From Alphaproteobacteria bacterium (GTDB taxonomy: Bacteria > Pseudomonadota > Alphaproteobacteria > UBA9655): 41,463 nt of DNA. The notes beneath the pieces are model-generated. The model did no database searches. It was given only the letters and a program-made list of their open reading frames with translations, and was not told the origin of the DNA. The position numbers were made by a program, and so were the translations under genes. Location of the stretch: assembly GCA_019749915.1 (NCBI GenBank), contig JAIEPE010000033.1, positions 1-41,463 on the forward strand, given 5' to 3'. Below, in pieces: positions 31,880 through 38,658 of this stretch (its first letter is position 1; each line of letters opens with the position of its first letter).

Positions 31880-33742
31880 ATGACAAATATCCTCTCTTCC
31901 CTTGAACAAGGGGCCTTGATGATTAAATCTACGGCCCAAAAACTTACCTTCCAGCCGGGCGTGTATCGTATGATCAATTCACGGGATGAGGTGTTGTATG
32001 TGGGAAAAGCAAAAAACCTGAAAAAGCGGGTTATCAGCTATACTCATGTAGAGCGCTTGCCCATTCGCCTTCAACGCATGGTGGCTGAAACTGTACGTAT
32101 GGAGTTTGTGACAACCCATACGGAGGCGGAGGCCCTTCTTTTAGAAGTTAATCTTATTAAAAAGCTGGCACCGCGTTATAATATTCTTATGCGGGACAGT
32201 AAGTCCTTTGCTTTTATCCGAATTACGGGCGGTCATCCCTATCCTCAACTGACAAAACACCGCGGGGCTCGTAATTTACCTGGGGATTATTACGGCCCCT
32301 TTGCCTCAGGAGAAGCGGTCAATACAACCTTGACAGTGCTCCACCGAGCTTTTTTGCTACGCTCTTGCCCAGATACGATTTTTGCTTCCCGTAAGCGTCC
32401 CTGCCTTCAATACCAGATTAAGCGCTGCAGCGCGCCCTGTGTGAATTACATCTCTGAGAAAGACTACCAAAAGCTGGCAGAAGAAACCCGGGAGTTTTTG
32501 GCGGGGAAATCAAGTCAGATTCAAAAGGATCTTGCGAGTCGTATGGAAGAGGCCAGCAATGCCCGTGAGTATGAAAGAGCAGCTGTTTTTAGGGACCGTA
32601 TTCGCGCGCTCTCGACCATACAGGCGCGTCAAATCATAAATACGACTCATGTGACTGACGCGGACGTTTTCGCTCTCTATGAAGGGGAGGGAAGGATTTG
32701 TATTCAGCTCTTTCTCTTTCGCCATGGATCCAACTATGGCTCTTATTCCTTTTTCCCTTCCTATGGGGAGGATGTCGCGCCAGAGGAAGTATTGGAGGCT
32801 TATATCGCCCAATTTTATGAAGAAGCCCCTTTACCTGAGGAAATTCTTCTCAATGTTCCTTTGCCCCAAACAAAATTATTGGAGGAAGCCTTTGCCCAAA
32901 AGCGTAAAAAACGGCTTTATATCCGTGTGCCCCGTACAGGTCCCAAAGCCGATCTTGTGAATCATGCGCTTCAAAATGCCAAGGAATCGTTGGAACGTCA
33001 CTTGAGTGAACGGGCCAGTCAGCAGAATTTATTGCAAGCCTTTATGGAGAAATTTCACTTGCCCGTCCCCCCTCACCGTATTGAGGTCTATGATAACAGT
33101 CACATTCAAGGGGCTCTGCCCGTAGGGGCGATGGTTGTGGCGGGGCTTGAAGGATTTCAAAAAAATGCCTATCGCAAGTTTAACATTCGCTCAAAGGATA
33201 TGGCGCGAGGGGACGATTATGCTATGCTGCGGGAAGTCCTTACGCGGCGTTTTTCCCGGGCGTTGGCCGAAGATAAAGATGATACTGCCCAATGGCCTGA
33301 TGTGGTCTTGATTGATGGAGGGAAGGGACAACTGTCGGCTGCTGAAGCCGTTTTTGCAGATTTGGGGATCTCTGATATCCGTTTGATCGCCATTGCCAAA
33401 GGCTCTGATCGTAATGCAGGGCGGGAGACCTTTTTTATGTCTGGTTATGCTCCCATTTCCTTGCCTCCTCATGATAAGGTTTTATATTTCCTGCAACGTC
33501 TGAGGGATGAAGTGCACCGTTATGCCATTGGTGCTCATCGGACGCGTCGTACAAAAGCTATTCGCACCTCAAAGTTAGATGAAGTTCCGGGAGTCGGGGG
33601 CGCTCGAAAGCGTGCTTTACTTCAACATTTTGGATCTGCCAAGGCGGTGGAAGGGGCAGGGCTCAAGGATTTAGAAATGGTAAAAGGAGTGAGTAAAAAT
33701 TTGGCAAAAAAAATCTATGATTATTTTCATGGCCATGGTTAA
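31880..33742 (+). CDS. uvrC: UvrABC system protein C
   Basis: UvrC makes both incisions in nucleotide excision repair. The 620-residue protein has the GIY-YIG nuclease domain at the N-terminus ('PGVYRMINSRDEVLYVGKAKNLKKRV', landmarks GVYR and LYVGKAKNL), a Cys-containing loop 'CLQYQIKRCSAPC', a UvrB-binding UVR helix ('MEEASNAREYERAAVFRDRI', about 219-238), the RNase H-like nuclease domain ('IEVYDNSHIQG', 'VVLIDGGKGQLSAA') and a C-terminal helix-hairpin-helix pair ('LDEVPGVGGARKRALL'). The start at 31880 has no good ribosome site; ATG 31919 (codon 14) has AAGGGG five bases upstream and is a strong alternative that still keeps the whole nuclease domain. Confidence 0.96.
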   Translation: MTNILSSLEQGALMIKSTAQKLTFQPGVYRMINSRDEVLYVGKAKNLKKRVISYTHVERLPIRLQRMVAETVRMEFVTTHTEAEALLLEVNLIKKLAPRYNILMRDSKSFAFIRITGGHPYPQLTKHRGARNLPGDYYGPFASGEAVNTTLTVLHRAFLLRSCPDTIFASRKRPCLQYQIKRCSAPCVNYISEKDYQKLAEETREFLAGKSSQIQKDLASRMEEASNAREYERAAVFRDRIRALSTIQARQIINTTHVTDADVFALYEGEGRICIQLFLFRHGSNYGSYSFFPSYGEDVAPEEVLEAYIAQFYEEAPLPEEILLNVPLPQTKLLEEAFAQKRKKRLYIRVPRTGPKADLVNHALQNAKESLERHLSERASQQNLLQAFMEKFHLPVPPHRIEVYDNSHIQGALPVGAMVVAGLEGFQKNAYRKFNIRSKDMARGDDYAMLREVLTRRFSRALAEDKDDTAQWPDVVLIDGGKGQLSAAEAVFADLGISDIRLIAIAKGSDRNAGRETFFMSGYAPISLPPHDKVLYFLQRLRDEVHRYAIGAHRTRRTKAIRTSKLDEVPGVGGARKRALLQHFGSAKAVEGAGLKDLEMVKGVSKNLAKKIYDYFHGHG

Positions 33743-33769
33743 TATAAAGGGAACTAAGAGGCTCTCTAA

Positions 33770-34321
33770 ATGAAATCAACAACACTGCCTAATTTATTAA
33801 CTTATACACGGATCGCGTTGGTTCCTGTGGTGGTTATTCTTTTTTACTTTGATCGCCCCATCAGCAATTGGATTGTTGCTGGTATTTTTATCTTCGCCTG
33901 TATTACTGATTATTTGGATGGTTATTTTGCAAGAGCCTTGAAGCAAACAAGCCGTTTTGGCGTCTTTTTAGACCCTGTGGCCGACAAGCTTTTGGTTGCG
34001 GCTACGATCTTGATGTTGGTGGGCTTTGGACGCATTCAAGGTTTTAGCTTGATTCCAGCTGTTATCATTTTATGTCGCGAGATTTTGGTTTCGGGCCTCC
34101 GTGAATTTTTGGCCGAAGTCCATGTTTCCATTCCCGTAACCCAACTTGCGAAATGGAAGACGGGCATTCAAATGGCAGCTCTTAGCCTATTGATTATTGA
34201 AGATATTCCTGGATTTTTCTTGCCCATCGATATGCTCGGTCTTATTCTATTGTGGGTAGCCGCATTTTTGACCTTAATTACGGGTTTTGATTATCTGCGT
34301 GCTGGTCTCAAGCATATGTGA
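33770..34321 (+). CDS. pgsA: CDP-diacylglycerol-glycerol-3-phosphate 3-phosphatidyltransferase
   Basis: PgsA makes phosphatidylglycerol phosphate, the first committed step to phosphatidylglycerol and cardiolipin. The 183-residue membrane protein has the CDP-alcohol phosphotransferase signature in the first third: 'DYLDGYFARALKQTSRFGVFLDPVADKLL', i.e. D-G-x2-A-R-x8-G-x3-D-x3-D with all Asp residues present. About four to five hydrophobic segments follow. It lies 27 bases after uvrC, a common bacterial pairing, and its stop codon (TGA, 34319-34321) sits at the edge of a long palindrome. Confidence 0.95.
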   Translation: MKSTTLPNLLTYTRIALVPVVVILFYFDRPISNWIVAGIFIFACITDYLDGYFARALKQTSRFGVFLDPVADKLLVAATILMLVGFGRIQGFSLIPAVIILCREILVSGLREFLAEVHVSIPVTQLAKWKTGIQMAALSLLIIEDIPGFFLPIDMLGLILLWVAAFLTLITGFDYLRAGLKHM

Positions 34322-34443
34322 AAATCATTTCGCTTTCTATCAATGAGTGCGTCAGACGTCGGAGTCGGTGTGCTCATGTATTGGAATACACTCCGCGCAC
34401 CTCGCCTCGTCTTCCTGTTCATTGTTTGAAATCAAAATGATTT
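34321..34443. repeat. long imperfect palindrome downstream of pgsA
   Basis: Outer arms AAATCATTT (34322-34330) and AAATGATTT (34435-34443) continue inward as an imperfect inverted repeat (TTTC and CAATGA match on both sides). Near the centre is TGTATTGGAATACA (34377-34390), with GC-rich imperfectly pairing sequence between. It could fold as a ~120-base RNA hairpin immediately after pgsA, acting as a terminator/stabiliser, or be a dispersed repeat element. No second copy was found in the window. Confidence 0.5.
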
Positions 34444-34525
34444 ATGGATAAGATAAATATGGATAAAATTTCTATTTTTTCTCTAGCAAAATGATTCCTA
34501 TTGGGGTATACAAGCCCTCATGAGC

Positions 34526-34600
34526 GGGCGATTAGCTCAGCGGGAGAGCGTCTCGTTTACACCGAGAGGGTCGGGGGTTCAAATCCCTCATCGCCCACCA
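34526..34600 (+). tRNA. tRNA-Val (anticodon TAC)
   Basis: A complete 75-base cloverleaf: acceptor GGGCGAT pairs with ATCGCCC, D-arm AGCTCAGCGGGAGAGC, and anticodon arm TCTCGTTTACACCGAGA with TAC. The T-arm is GGGGGTTCAAATCCCTC and CCA is encoded. A TATACA hexamer 14 bases upstream may be its -10. Direct repeats of integrase-site type follow 46 bases downstream. Confidence 0.97.
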
Positions 34601-34645
34601 GTCAAATCAAGGGTTTTAGGGTTGTTTGAAAAAGACTGATTTTCT

Positions 34646-34666
34646 CCGGGTATACGCCGGGTATAC
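34646..34666. repeat. paired direct repeat CCGGGTATAC downstream of tRNA-Val
   Basis: CCGGGTATAC occurs at 34646-34655 and 34657-34666, an 11-base period. It begins 46 bases after the tRNA-Val 3' end. The spacing and tandem form resemble arm-type sites of tRNA-targeting integrases. The next 160 bases (34667-34830) hold no recognisable gene; a GTG-started 26-codon frame beginning 'VSKKSLRIKS' just after the repeat may be an integrase remnant but is too short to claim. Confidence 0.45.
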
Positions 34667-34830
34667 TTTTGGAGTGAGTAAGAAGAGCCTGAGGATCAAA
34701 TCCACCATCCTACACAAACAAAGGGAAAACAAGACGCTCAAAATGTTTAACTGATAACAACGTATATCAATGAAATCAATGTATTGCTGCGAACGCTTAG
34801 CTGTTGTTTATGCAGAGTTATTATCATTTT

Positions 34831-35019
34831 TTATCTCCAACTATCCCATGAGTGTATCACTCCTACTTCAACAATCTCTTTTAAGTTGTCTCGAATGACC
34901 AAGTCCTTTGTAGGAAGATTAACTACAAGAGGATGAACCTTTTGCTCCCAAGCAGAGTCGAGGTCTTGTATAAGATTGCTCGTGAAGACTTCTCCATCTT
35001 GCCTCTCTATTCTCCCGAA
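34831..35019 (-). pseudogene. 5'-truncated coding remnant of unknown type
   Basis: The minus strand is open for 62 codons with protein-like composition (for example 'NLIQDLDSAWEQKVHPLVVN' and 'EIVEVGVIHSWDSWR') and ends at a TAA, but an in-frame stop cuts it off upstream and there is no start codon. It looks like the C-terminal end of a lost gene. The family is not recognised. It lies between tRNA-Val and the tRNA-Arg fragment, in the recombination-scarred edge of the island. Confidence 0.4.
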
Positions 35020-35086
35020 TTAAATTCTGATGAGCTTAATTGAGAAATATGCATTATGTACCCTGGTAGACCTACATAGACCATTG

Positions 35087-35139
35087 GCACTTGACTACGG
35101 ATCAGAAGGTTAGGAGTTCGAATCTCTTCGGGCGCGCCA
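35087..35139 (+). other. 3' fragment of tRNA-Arg (anticodon ACG): integration-site scar
   Basis: This matches the anticodon arm (CTTGACTACGGATCAG, anticodon ACG), variable loop, T-arm (AGGAGTTCGAATCTCTT) and 3' acceptor strand CGGGCGC plus GCCA of a tRNA-Arg. The 5' half is missing: no GCGCCCG partner or D-arm lies upstream. Such 3' fragments are left when an element integrates into a tRNA gene; the integrase gene follows 300 bases later on the same strand. This marks an island end (attL/attR). Confidence 0.7.
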
Positions 35140-35186
35140 GAGTTTCTCTCGGTTTTTTTAGGTTTGTAAAATTCAGGAAAATTCTT

Positions 35187-35206
35187 TAGGTAGCAAATAG
35201 GTAGCA
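35187..35206. repeat. paired direct repeat TAGGTAGCA downstream of the tRNA-Arg fragment
   Basis: TAGGTAGCA occurs at 35187-35195 and 35198-35206, again with an 11-base period and starting 48 bases after the tRNA-Arg 3' end. The arrangement mirrors the repeats behind tRNA-Val. From 35207 to 35442 the sequence is AT-rich and non-coding and probably holds the integrase promoter. Confidence 0.45.
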
Positions 35207-35403
35207 TTTGGAAACAAACTGTTGCCTCTGATGGAGACAGGGGAAACCGAACCACCGACCTCTACAATGTCATTGTATAGTCATTAAGATACCCTACGTT
35301 CTCTCTCGTTCTTTTTTGTTATAAAAATGTATGTTTTTCAGATAGTTAAAGTTATTTTTGATATGCAGAAGATATTTTTATTTCTTTCTGATTCTTCGTC
35401 AGT

Positions 35404-35424
35404 TAAACCATATATAAACCATAT
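35404..35424. repeat. paired direct repeat TAAACCATAT before the integrase gene
   Basis: TAAACCATAT occurs at 35404-35413 and 35415-35424 (11-base period), ending 18 bases before the integrase ATG. It could be an integrase or excisionase binding site that controls integrase expression. Confidence 0.4.
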
Positions 35425-35442
35425 TTTAAATCTTTGAGGATC

Positions 35443-36609
35443 ATGGCAACCAAAATTACCAAGCGTCATTTAGACACTGCAAAACTTACAGATAAGGCCT
35501 ATGAGGTTTGGGATACCGAAGTTAAAGGTTTTCATGTTATCATAACGCCTTCTGGGCGGAAGACCTTCTACTTTAGATATTATGATGCTAATAGAAAAAA
35601 CCAACGCATAAAAATTGGGGTGTTTGGAAATATCACATGTGATATGGGTCGCGAAATATCAAAAAGTTTTGCTGGAGATTTAGCCAAAGGGATTGACCCT
35701 AAAAAAGTAAAGGAAGACAGCAAGAATCAAGCAAAGAAAGCTATCTCCTTTTCTCACTTTTTTGAGAAATTTACTAAGGACTATAGACTTATTCACCACA
35801 AACCAAGCACGATTAAGGTAGATAATTACATAATCAAGCTCCATATTTTTCCTTTTTTTGGAGACAGAAACCTTAATGAAATTAACAGCAAAGACATCAT
35901 GGAATTCAAAGACTCTTTAAAATATATCCCTGTGACCTGTAATAAGGGCTTTGCTGTGATTCATAAAGCATTTGAACTTTCTGAGCTTTGGGGTTATCGC
36001 CCAAAAAATAGTAATCCTTGTCGAGGTATTCAAAAATATCCAGAGCAGAAGAGAGAGCGGTTTTTAAAAATTGAAGAATTAAAAAGATTGGAAAAAGTTT
36101 TAGAAGATGAGGAATATTTACAATTGAAATCACCTTATGTGTTGGGAGCTATTAAGACGCTCATGTATACGGGTTGCCGTATGAGTGAAATTTTGACCCT
36201 AAAAAGGGAAGATACATACCTAGATGAAAGTTACATTCATCTTAAAGATAGTAAGACAGGAGAAAGGGTTGTCCCCTTAAATGAGTCAGCTAAAAAGGTT
36301 TTGGAGAAATTGGAACAGCAACCTGGAAATCCTTATGTATTTTGCAGCAATACCCATAAGAACGGGCACGTAGTGAATATTGAAAAAGCTTGGCAAAAAA
36401 TACGTAAGAGAGCTGACCTTAATGATGTGCGTATTCATGATTTAAGGCACAGTTTTGCTTCATTTGCTATTAAACAAGGATTAGATCTCTACCAAGTTGC
36501 CAAACTATTGGGTCATAAAAATATTCGCACGACAACACGCTACGCGCATTTGGCCAGAGAAGACTTAATCAAAGCTTCTAATGTTGTTGGAGAGGTCTTT
36601 GTAAAATAG
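35443..36609 (+). CDS. P4-type tyrosine recombinase (island integrase)
   Basis: A 388-residue site-specific recombinase. Residues 1-85 form a DUF4102-type arm-binding domain ('DTEVKGFHVIITPSGRKTFYFRYY', landmarks VKGFHV and FYFRYY). A core-binding domain follows (about 105-185), then the catalytic domain with Arg in 'TGCRMSEIL', Lys in 'DSKTGERVVPL', 'HDLRHSFAS' (His and second Arg), His in 'LLGHKNIRTTTRYAHL' and the nucleophile Tyr in TRYAHL. All catalytic residues are present, so it may be active. ATG 35443 has a TGAGGATC ribosome site; an in-frame TTG at 35434 is less likely. It lies just inside a tRNA-Arg scar and fits integration at that tRNA. Confidence 0.93.
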   Translation: MATKITKRHLDTAKLTDKAYEVWDTEVKGFHVIITPSGRKTFYFRYYDANRKNQRIKIGVFGNITCDMGREISKSFAGDLAKGIDPKKVKEDSKNQAKKAISFSHFFEKFTKDYRLIHHKPSTIKVDNYIIKLHIFPFFGDRNLNEINSKDIMEFKDSLKYIPVTCNKGFAVIHKAFELSELWGYRPKNSNPCRGIQKYPEQKRERFLKIEELKRLEKVLEDEEYLQLKSPYVLGAIKTLMYTGCRMSEILTLKREDTYLDESYIHLKDSKTGERVVPLNESAKKVLEKLEQQPGNPYVFCSNTHKNGHVVNIEKAWQKIRKRADLNDVRIHDLRHSFASFAIKQGLDLYQVAKLLGHKNIRTTTRYAHLAREDLIKASNVVGEVFVK

Positions 36610-36713
36610 GAAATATTCGTAGTATTTTGTGCTTTAAAAGGGAATTAGTACTTGCACTCATTTTTTCTTTCTCATAAGATATGAGGTAACAATTATTCTT
36701 TTGGAGATTTAAA

Positions 36714-36947
36714 ATGAGCGACGTATTAAGCTTAGCAGATACTTGGTGTGTTGTCATAAATTTAGAAGATCAGTATTCCATCTGGCCCGCCAGAAAAGAA
36801 ATCCCTTATGGCTGACGCGAAGAAGGCAAGATAGGAACGAAGGAAGATTGTCTAGCACATGTTAAGGAAGTGTGGGTAGACATGAGACCTCGTAGTTTAA
36901 AAGAAGCCATGGCTGTTCAGATACAGGCTGGAGCCACAGGGGTTTAG
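36714..36947 (+). pseudogene. MbtH-like protein gene interrupted by TGA at a conserved Trp codon
   Basis: MbtH proteins (about 70 residues) bind and activate NRPS adenylation domains. Read through, this frame has 77 codons with the full family pattern: 'WCVVINLEDQYSIWP', 'PYG', 'EEGKIGTKEDCLAHVKEVW' and 'DMRPRSL'. The codon for the invariant Trp of the 'P-x-G-W' motif (36813-36815) is TGA rather than TGG, the only defect. A GGAG site lies seven bases before the ATG. Other genes here use TGA as a normal stop, so this is most simply a nonsense mutation, giving a 33-residue fragment unless UGA is read through. It sits with a phosphopantetheinyl transferase and an NRPS. Confidence 0.85.
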
Positions 36948-37066
36948 TTCTCTTGTAACCCTTTCTTCTTTATGTAGTCGGGGTTTTCTCCTAAACTTTG
37001 TAAGTAGTGTATGTAGGCTTCTTTGATGTACGTTGTTTGGATCGGAGGAAGCCTATCCTGTTTCAT
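36944..37066 (-). CDS. Possible 40-residue small protein
   Basis: A complete small frame with protein-like sequence ('RLPPIQTTYIKEAYIHYLQ', ending 'KKKGLQEN'). It lies 48 bases after the phosphopantetheinyl transferase stop on the same strand and overlaps the stop of the MbtH frame. No clear ribosome site precedes its ATG, and a stop codon abuts it upstream. It may be a genuine small gene or the tail of a lost one; no family is recognised. An inverted repeat (AGGCTTC...GAAGCCT, about 37015-37053) runs through it. Confidence 0.3.
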   Translation of the reverse strand: MKQDRLPPIQTTYIKEAYIHYLQSLGENPDYIKKKGLQEN

Positions 37067-37114
37067 TCAGCAGCAGGATCTTAGAAAAGTTTATAGGATA
37101 GATGTTTTTTCTCT

Positions 37115-37885
37115 CTAGTAAAAAAGATCTTTTGTAACCCAAGAATGTGTAAGGCCTTTGTGTTGTCTGGTTTTCAAAGCGACCGCTCCAACATATCCAC
37201 AAGTTAAGCTAAATTCTTTTAAAAGCCACTTTTGAGCAAATGGCTTATCCTGTCCTTCCTTGGATAGAGAGATAGGATCTTTGCTGATGTCTAACTCAAT
37301 CTTTATGGGAGAATAGGAAAATCCATGGCCTAGAGCTTTTATAAGGGATTCTTTGCACACCCATATCCTAAAAAAAGATAAAGGTTGTTTTTCTATGGGC
37401 TTACGATAAAAAACTTTCTGTTCTTTTTCTGAGAGCACTTGTTGCACAACCCCAGGCTCAACAATATCGGCTTTCAGATATTCAATATCTATCCCTACGA
37501 ACTTCTTGAGAGAAAAAGCATAAACAACCATATCATTGGAATGAGAAAGGTTAAAATAAATAGGATTATCTTGCTTTGGTTGTATTAAGAGAGGTTTTCC
37601 ATATACATTATAGGTAAAATCTATATTTGAAGGAGATTGCTTAAGATAAGCTGCTAAAAGGTGACGCAGGATCCCACGTGCAATCACGAAGACGGACTGA
37701 TCTTCTTCGAACTTAAAACTGGCCGCTCTTTCTCTCTCATCAGGCGATAAAGAAGTCAACAAATGTTGATAAAAGGTTGCTGATAATTGACAAATATCTA
37801 CATGCCAGAGTTGGATGCTGTCCAGAGACAAACGAAAGATATCTTCTCTTATATCCTTGTTTTGTGTCTTGATGTTTCGTGTCAT
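37115..37885 (-). CDS. Sfp-type 4'-phosphopantetheinyl transferase
   Basis: Sfp-type enzymes attach the phosphopantetheine arm of CoA to carrier domains of NRPS and PKS. The 256-residue two-lobed protein has the N-terminal 'VFVIARGILRHLLAAYL' region, the Mg2+-binding 'VGIDIEYLK' motif (Asp and Glu), 'LSEKEQKVF' and the C-terminal 'FFRIWVCKESLIKALGHGFSY' (W-x-x-KE-S-x-x-K-A). 'FNLSHSNDMVVYAF' supplies the conserved SHS. All catalytic motifs are intact. It has a good promoter upstream (TTGACA). It lies 773 bases from the NRPS start on the opposite strand and is the obvious activator of it. Confidence 0.93.
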   Translation of the reverse strand: MTRNIKTQNKDIREDIFRLSLDSIQLWHVDICQLSATFYQHLLTSLSPDERERAASFKFEEDQSVFVIARGILRHLLAAYLKQSPSNIDFTYNVYGKPLLIQPKQDNPIYFNLSHSNDMVVYAFSLKKFVGIDIEYLKADIVEPGVVQQVLSEKEQKVFYRKPIEKQPLSFFRIWVCKESLIKALGHGFSYSPIKIELDISKDPISLSKEGQDKPFAQKWLLKEFSLTCGYVGAVALKTRQHKGLTHSWVTKDLFY

Positions 37886-37930
37886 GAAAAAAGGGATCTC
37901 TCGTCTATCATCCCATGTATTTGAATATTT

Positions 37931-37960
37931 ACACTATCTTTTTTATAACTTCTATGTCAA
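37931..37960 (-). promoter_or_regulatory. sigma-70 promoter of the phosphopantetheinyl transferase gene
   Basis: On the minus strand a perfect TTGACA (-35) is followed after 18 bases by TAGTGT (-10), giving a leader of about 40 bases before the ATG at 37885. Confidence 0.5.
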
Positions 37961-37983
37961 ATGTAAAATAGGAGAAATACCTC

Positions 37984-38369
37984 TTTTGCTTTAGGGTTTC
38001 CAGCTGCAGACCTTTTTCCGCGTTTAGAGCTCGAAAAAGTTGTATGCATCTTGCTCTTTTAAAAGGATGCTACACAAGAAAAAGAGATCTTATGCTTGAA
38101 GCTTTGGCACAGTACTTACCAGAGTCTACCTACAAAAAACCGAAGAGAGGTTTTTTTATCTGGGTTGCGTTACCAAGCCCTATTGATACGAGCCCCTTTT
38201 TCATCGCGCTATTCATGAAGAAAAAGTTTCGTTTCCGCCTGGATCTGCTATTTCCATTAGGAATAAAGAGCAATTTAAAAATTGCCTGCGTCTAAATTTC
38301 TCTCACCCGCGAGAGCAATACATAGAAGAAGGCATAAAACGTCTTGCACGGATTATTATAAATTCATAG
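37984..38369 (+). pseudogene. Ruined PLP-dependent aminotransferase (MocR/2-aminoadipate type)
   Basis: Pieces of a class I aminotransferase remain in order. An N-terminal scrap 'LGFPAADLFPRLELEK' (about 37984-38040) is joined directly to a C-terminal part, so most of the gene, including the PLP-lysine region, is deleted. The C-terminal part 'YTRKRDLMLEALAQYLPES', 'RGFFIWVALPSPIDT' is then frameshifted near 38190 and continues as 'FPPGSAIS', 'NCLRLNFSHPREQYIEEGIKRLARIIINS' to a TAG at 38367. It cannot make a working enzyme. Its presence beside the NRPS suggests lost tailoring or precursor supply, or just decay in the island. Confidence 0.75.
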
Positions 38370-38462
38370 TCGTTTAGCAATACTCTCAAAACCTTTCTGT
38401 TGAACATGCTCAATAGAGGTATATCCTGCAAGTGCCATCGTCATGGCTAGATTCATTCGAAG
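38364..38462 (-). pseudogene. possible C-terminal scrap of an FMN hydroxy-acid oxidase-like gene
   Basis: The minus strand reads 'LRMNLAMTMALAGYTSIEH' then 'VQQKGFESIAKRL' to a stop, preceded at once by an in-frame stop. The pattern recalls the last helix of FMN-dependent alpha-hydroxy-acid oxidases, but this is a resemblance only. Between 38470 and 38658 nothing else is seen; no convincing promoter for the NRPS gene was found. Confidence 0.25.
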
Positions 38463-38658
38463 CTACCCTGTCTTGGAAAAGATCGAGTTTCTCTGGCAAA
38501 GCCCATCATCTCCTAAGACTAGATTATACCTGTCTTCATGTGTATAGTCATGAATCAATGTAGATAACTTGCAAAAAAAGACATTGAGTCGGAAAGGCTT
38601 TTTGGTAAAAAAGAGTGGATCGTTTTTTGCAATCTATTGTGGGAGTTGTAATGGGAAG

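Noticed and set aside
35007-35255. 82-codon minus-strand frame with 'GAPEEIRTPNLLIRSQVP'
   Set aside because: It is the antisense of the tRNA-Arg fragment, another common spurious protein.
35245-35285. second tRNA remnant (antisense 'GAGGTCGGTGGTTC' pattern)
   Set aside because: It recalls the T-arm of tRNA-Ile, but the putative anticodon arm has a five-base loop and no acceptor partner.
36813-36815. TGA in the MbtH gene as selenocysteine
   Set aside because: The family has Trp here, no SECIS-like hairpin follows, and no selenocysteine machinery is visible.
36813-36815. TGA reassigned to Trp across the genome
   Set aside because: Many genes in the window use TGG for Trp and TGA as stop, including stop/start overlaps of the ATGA type.
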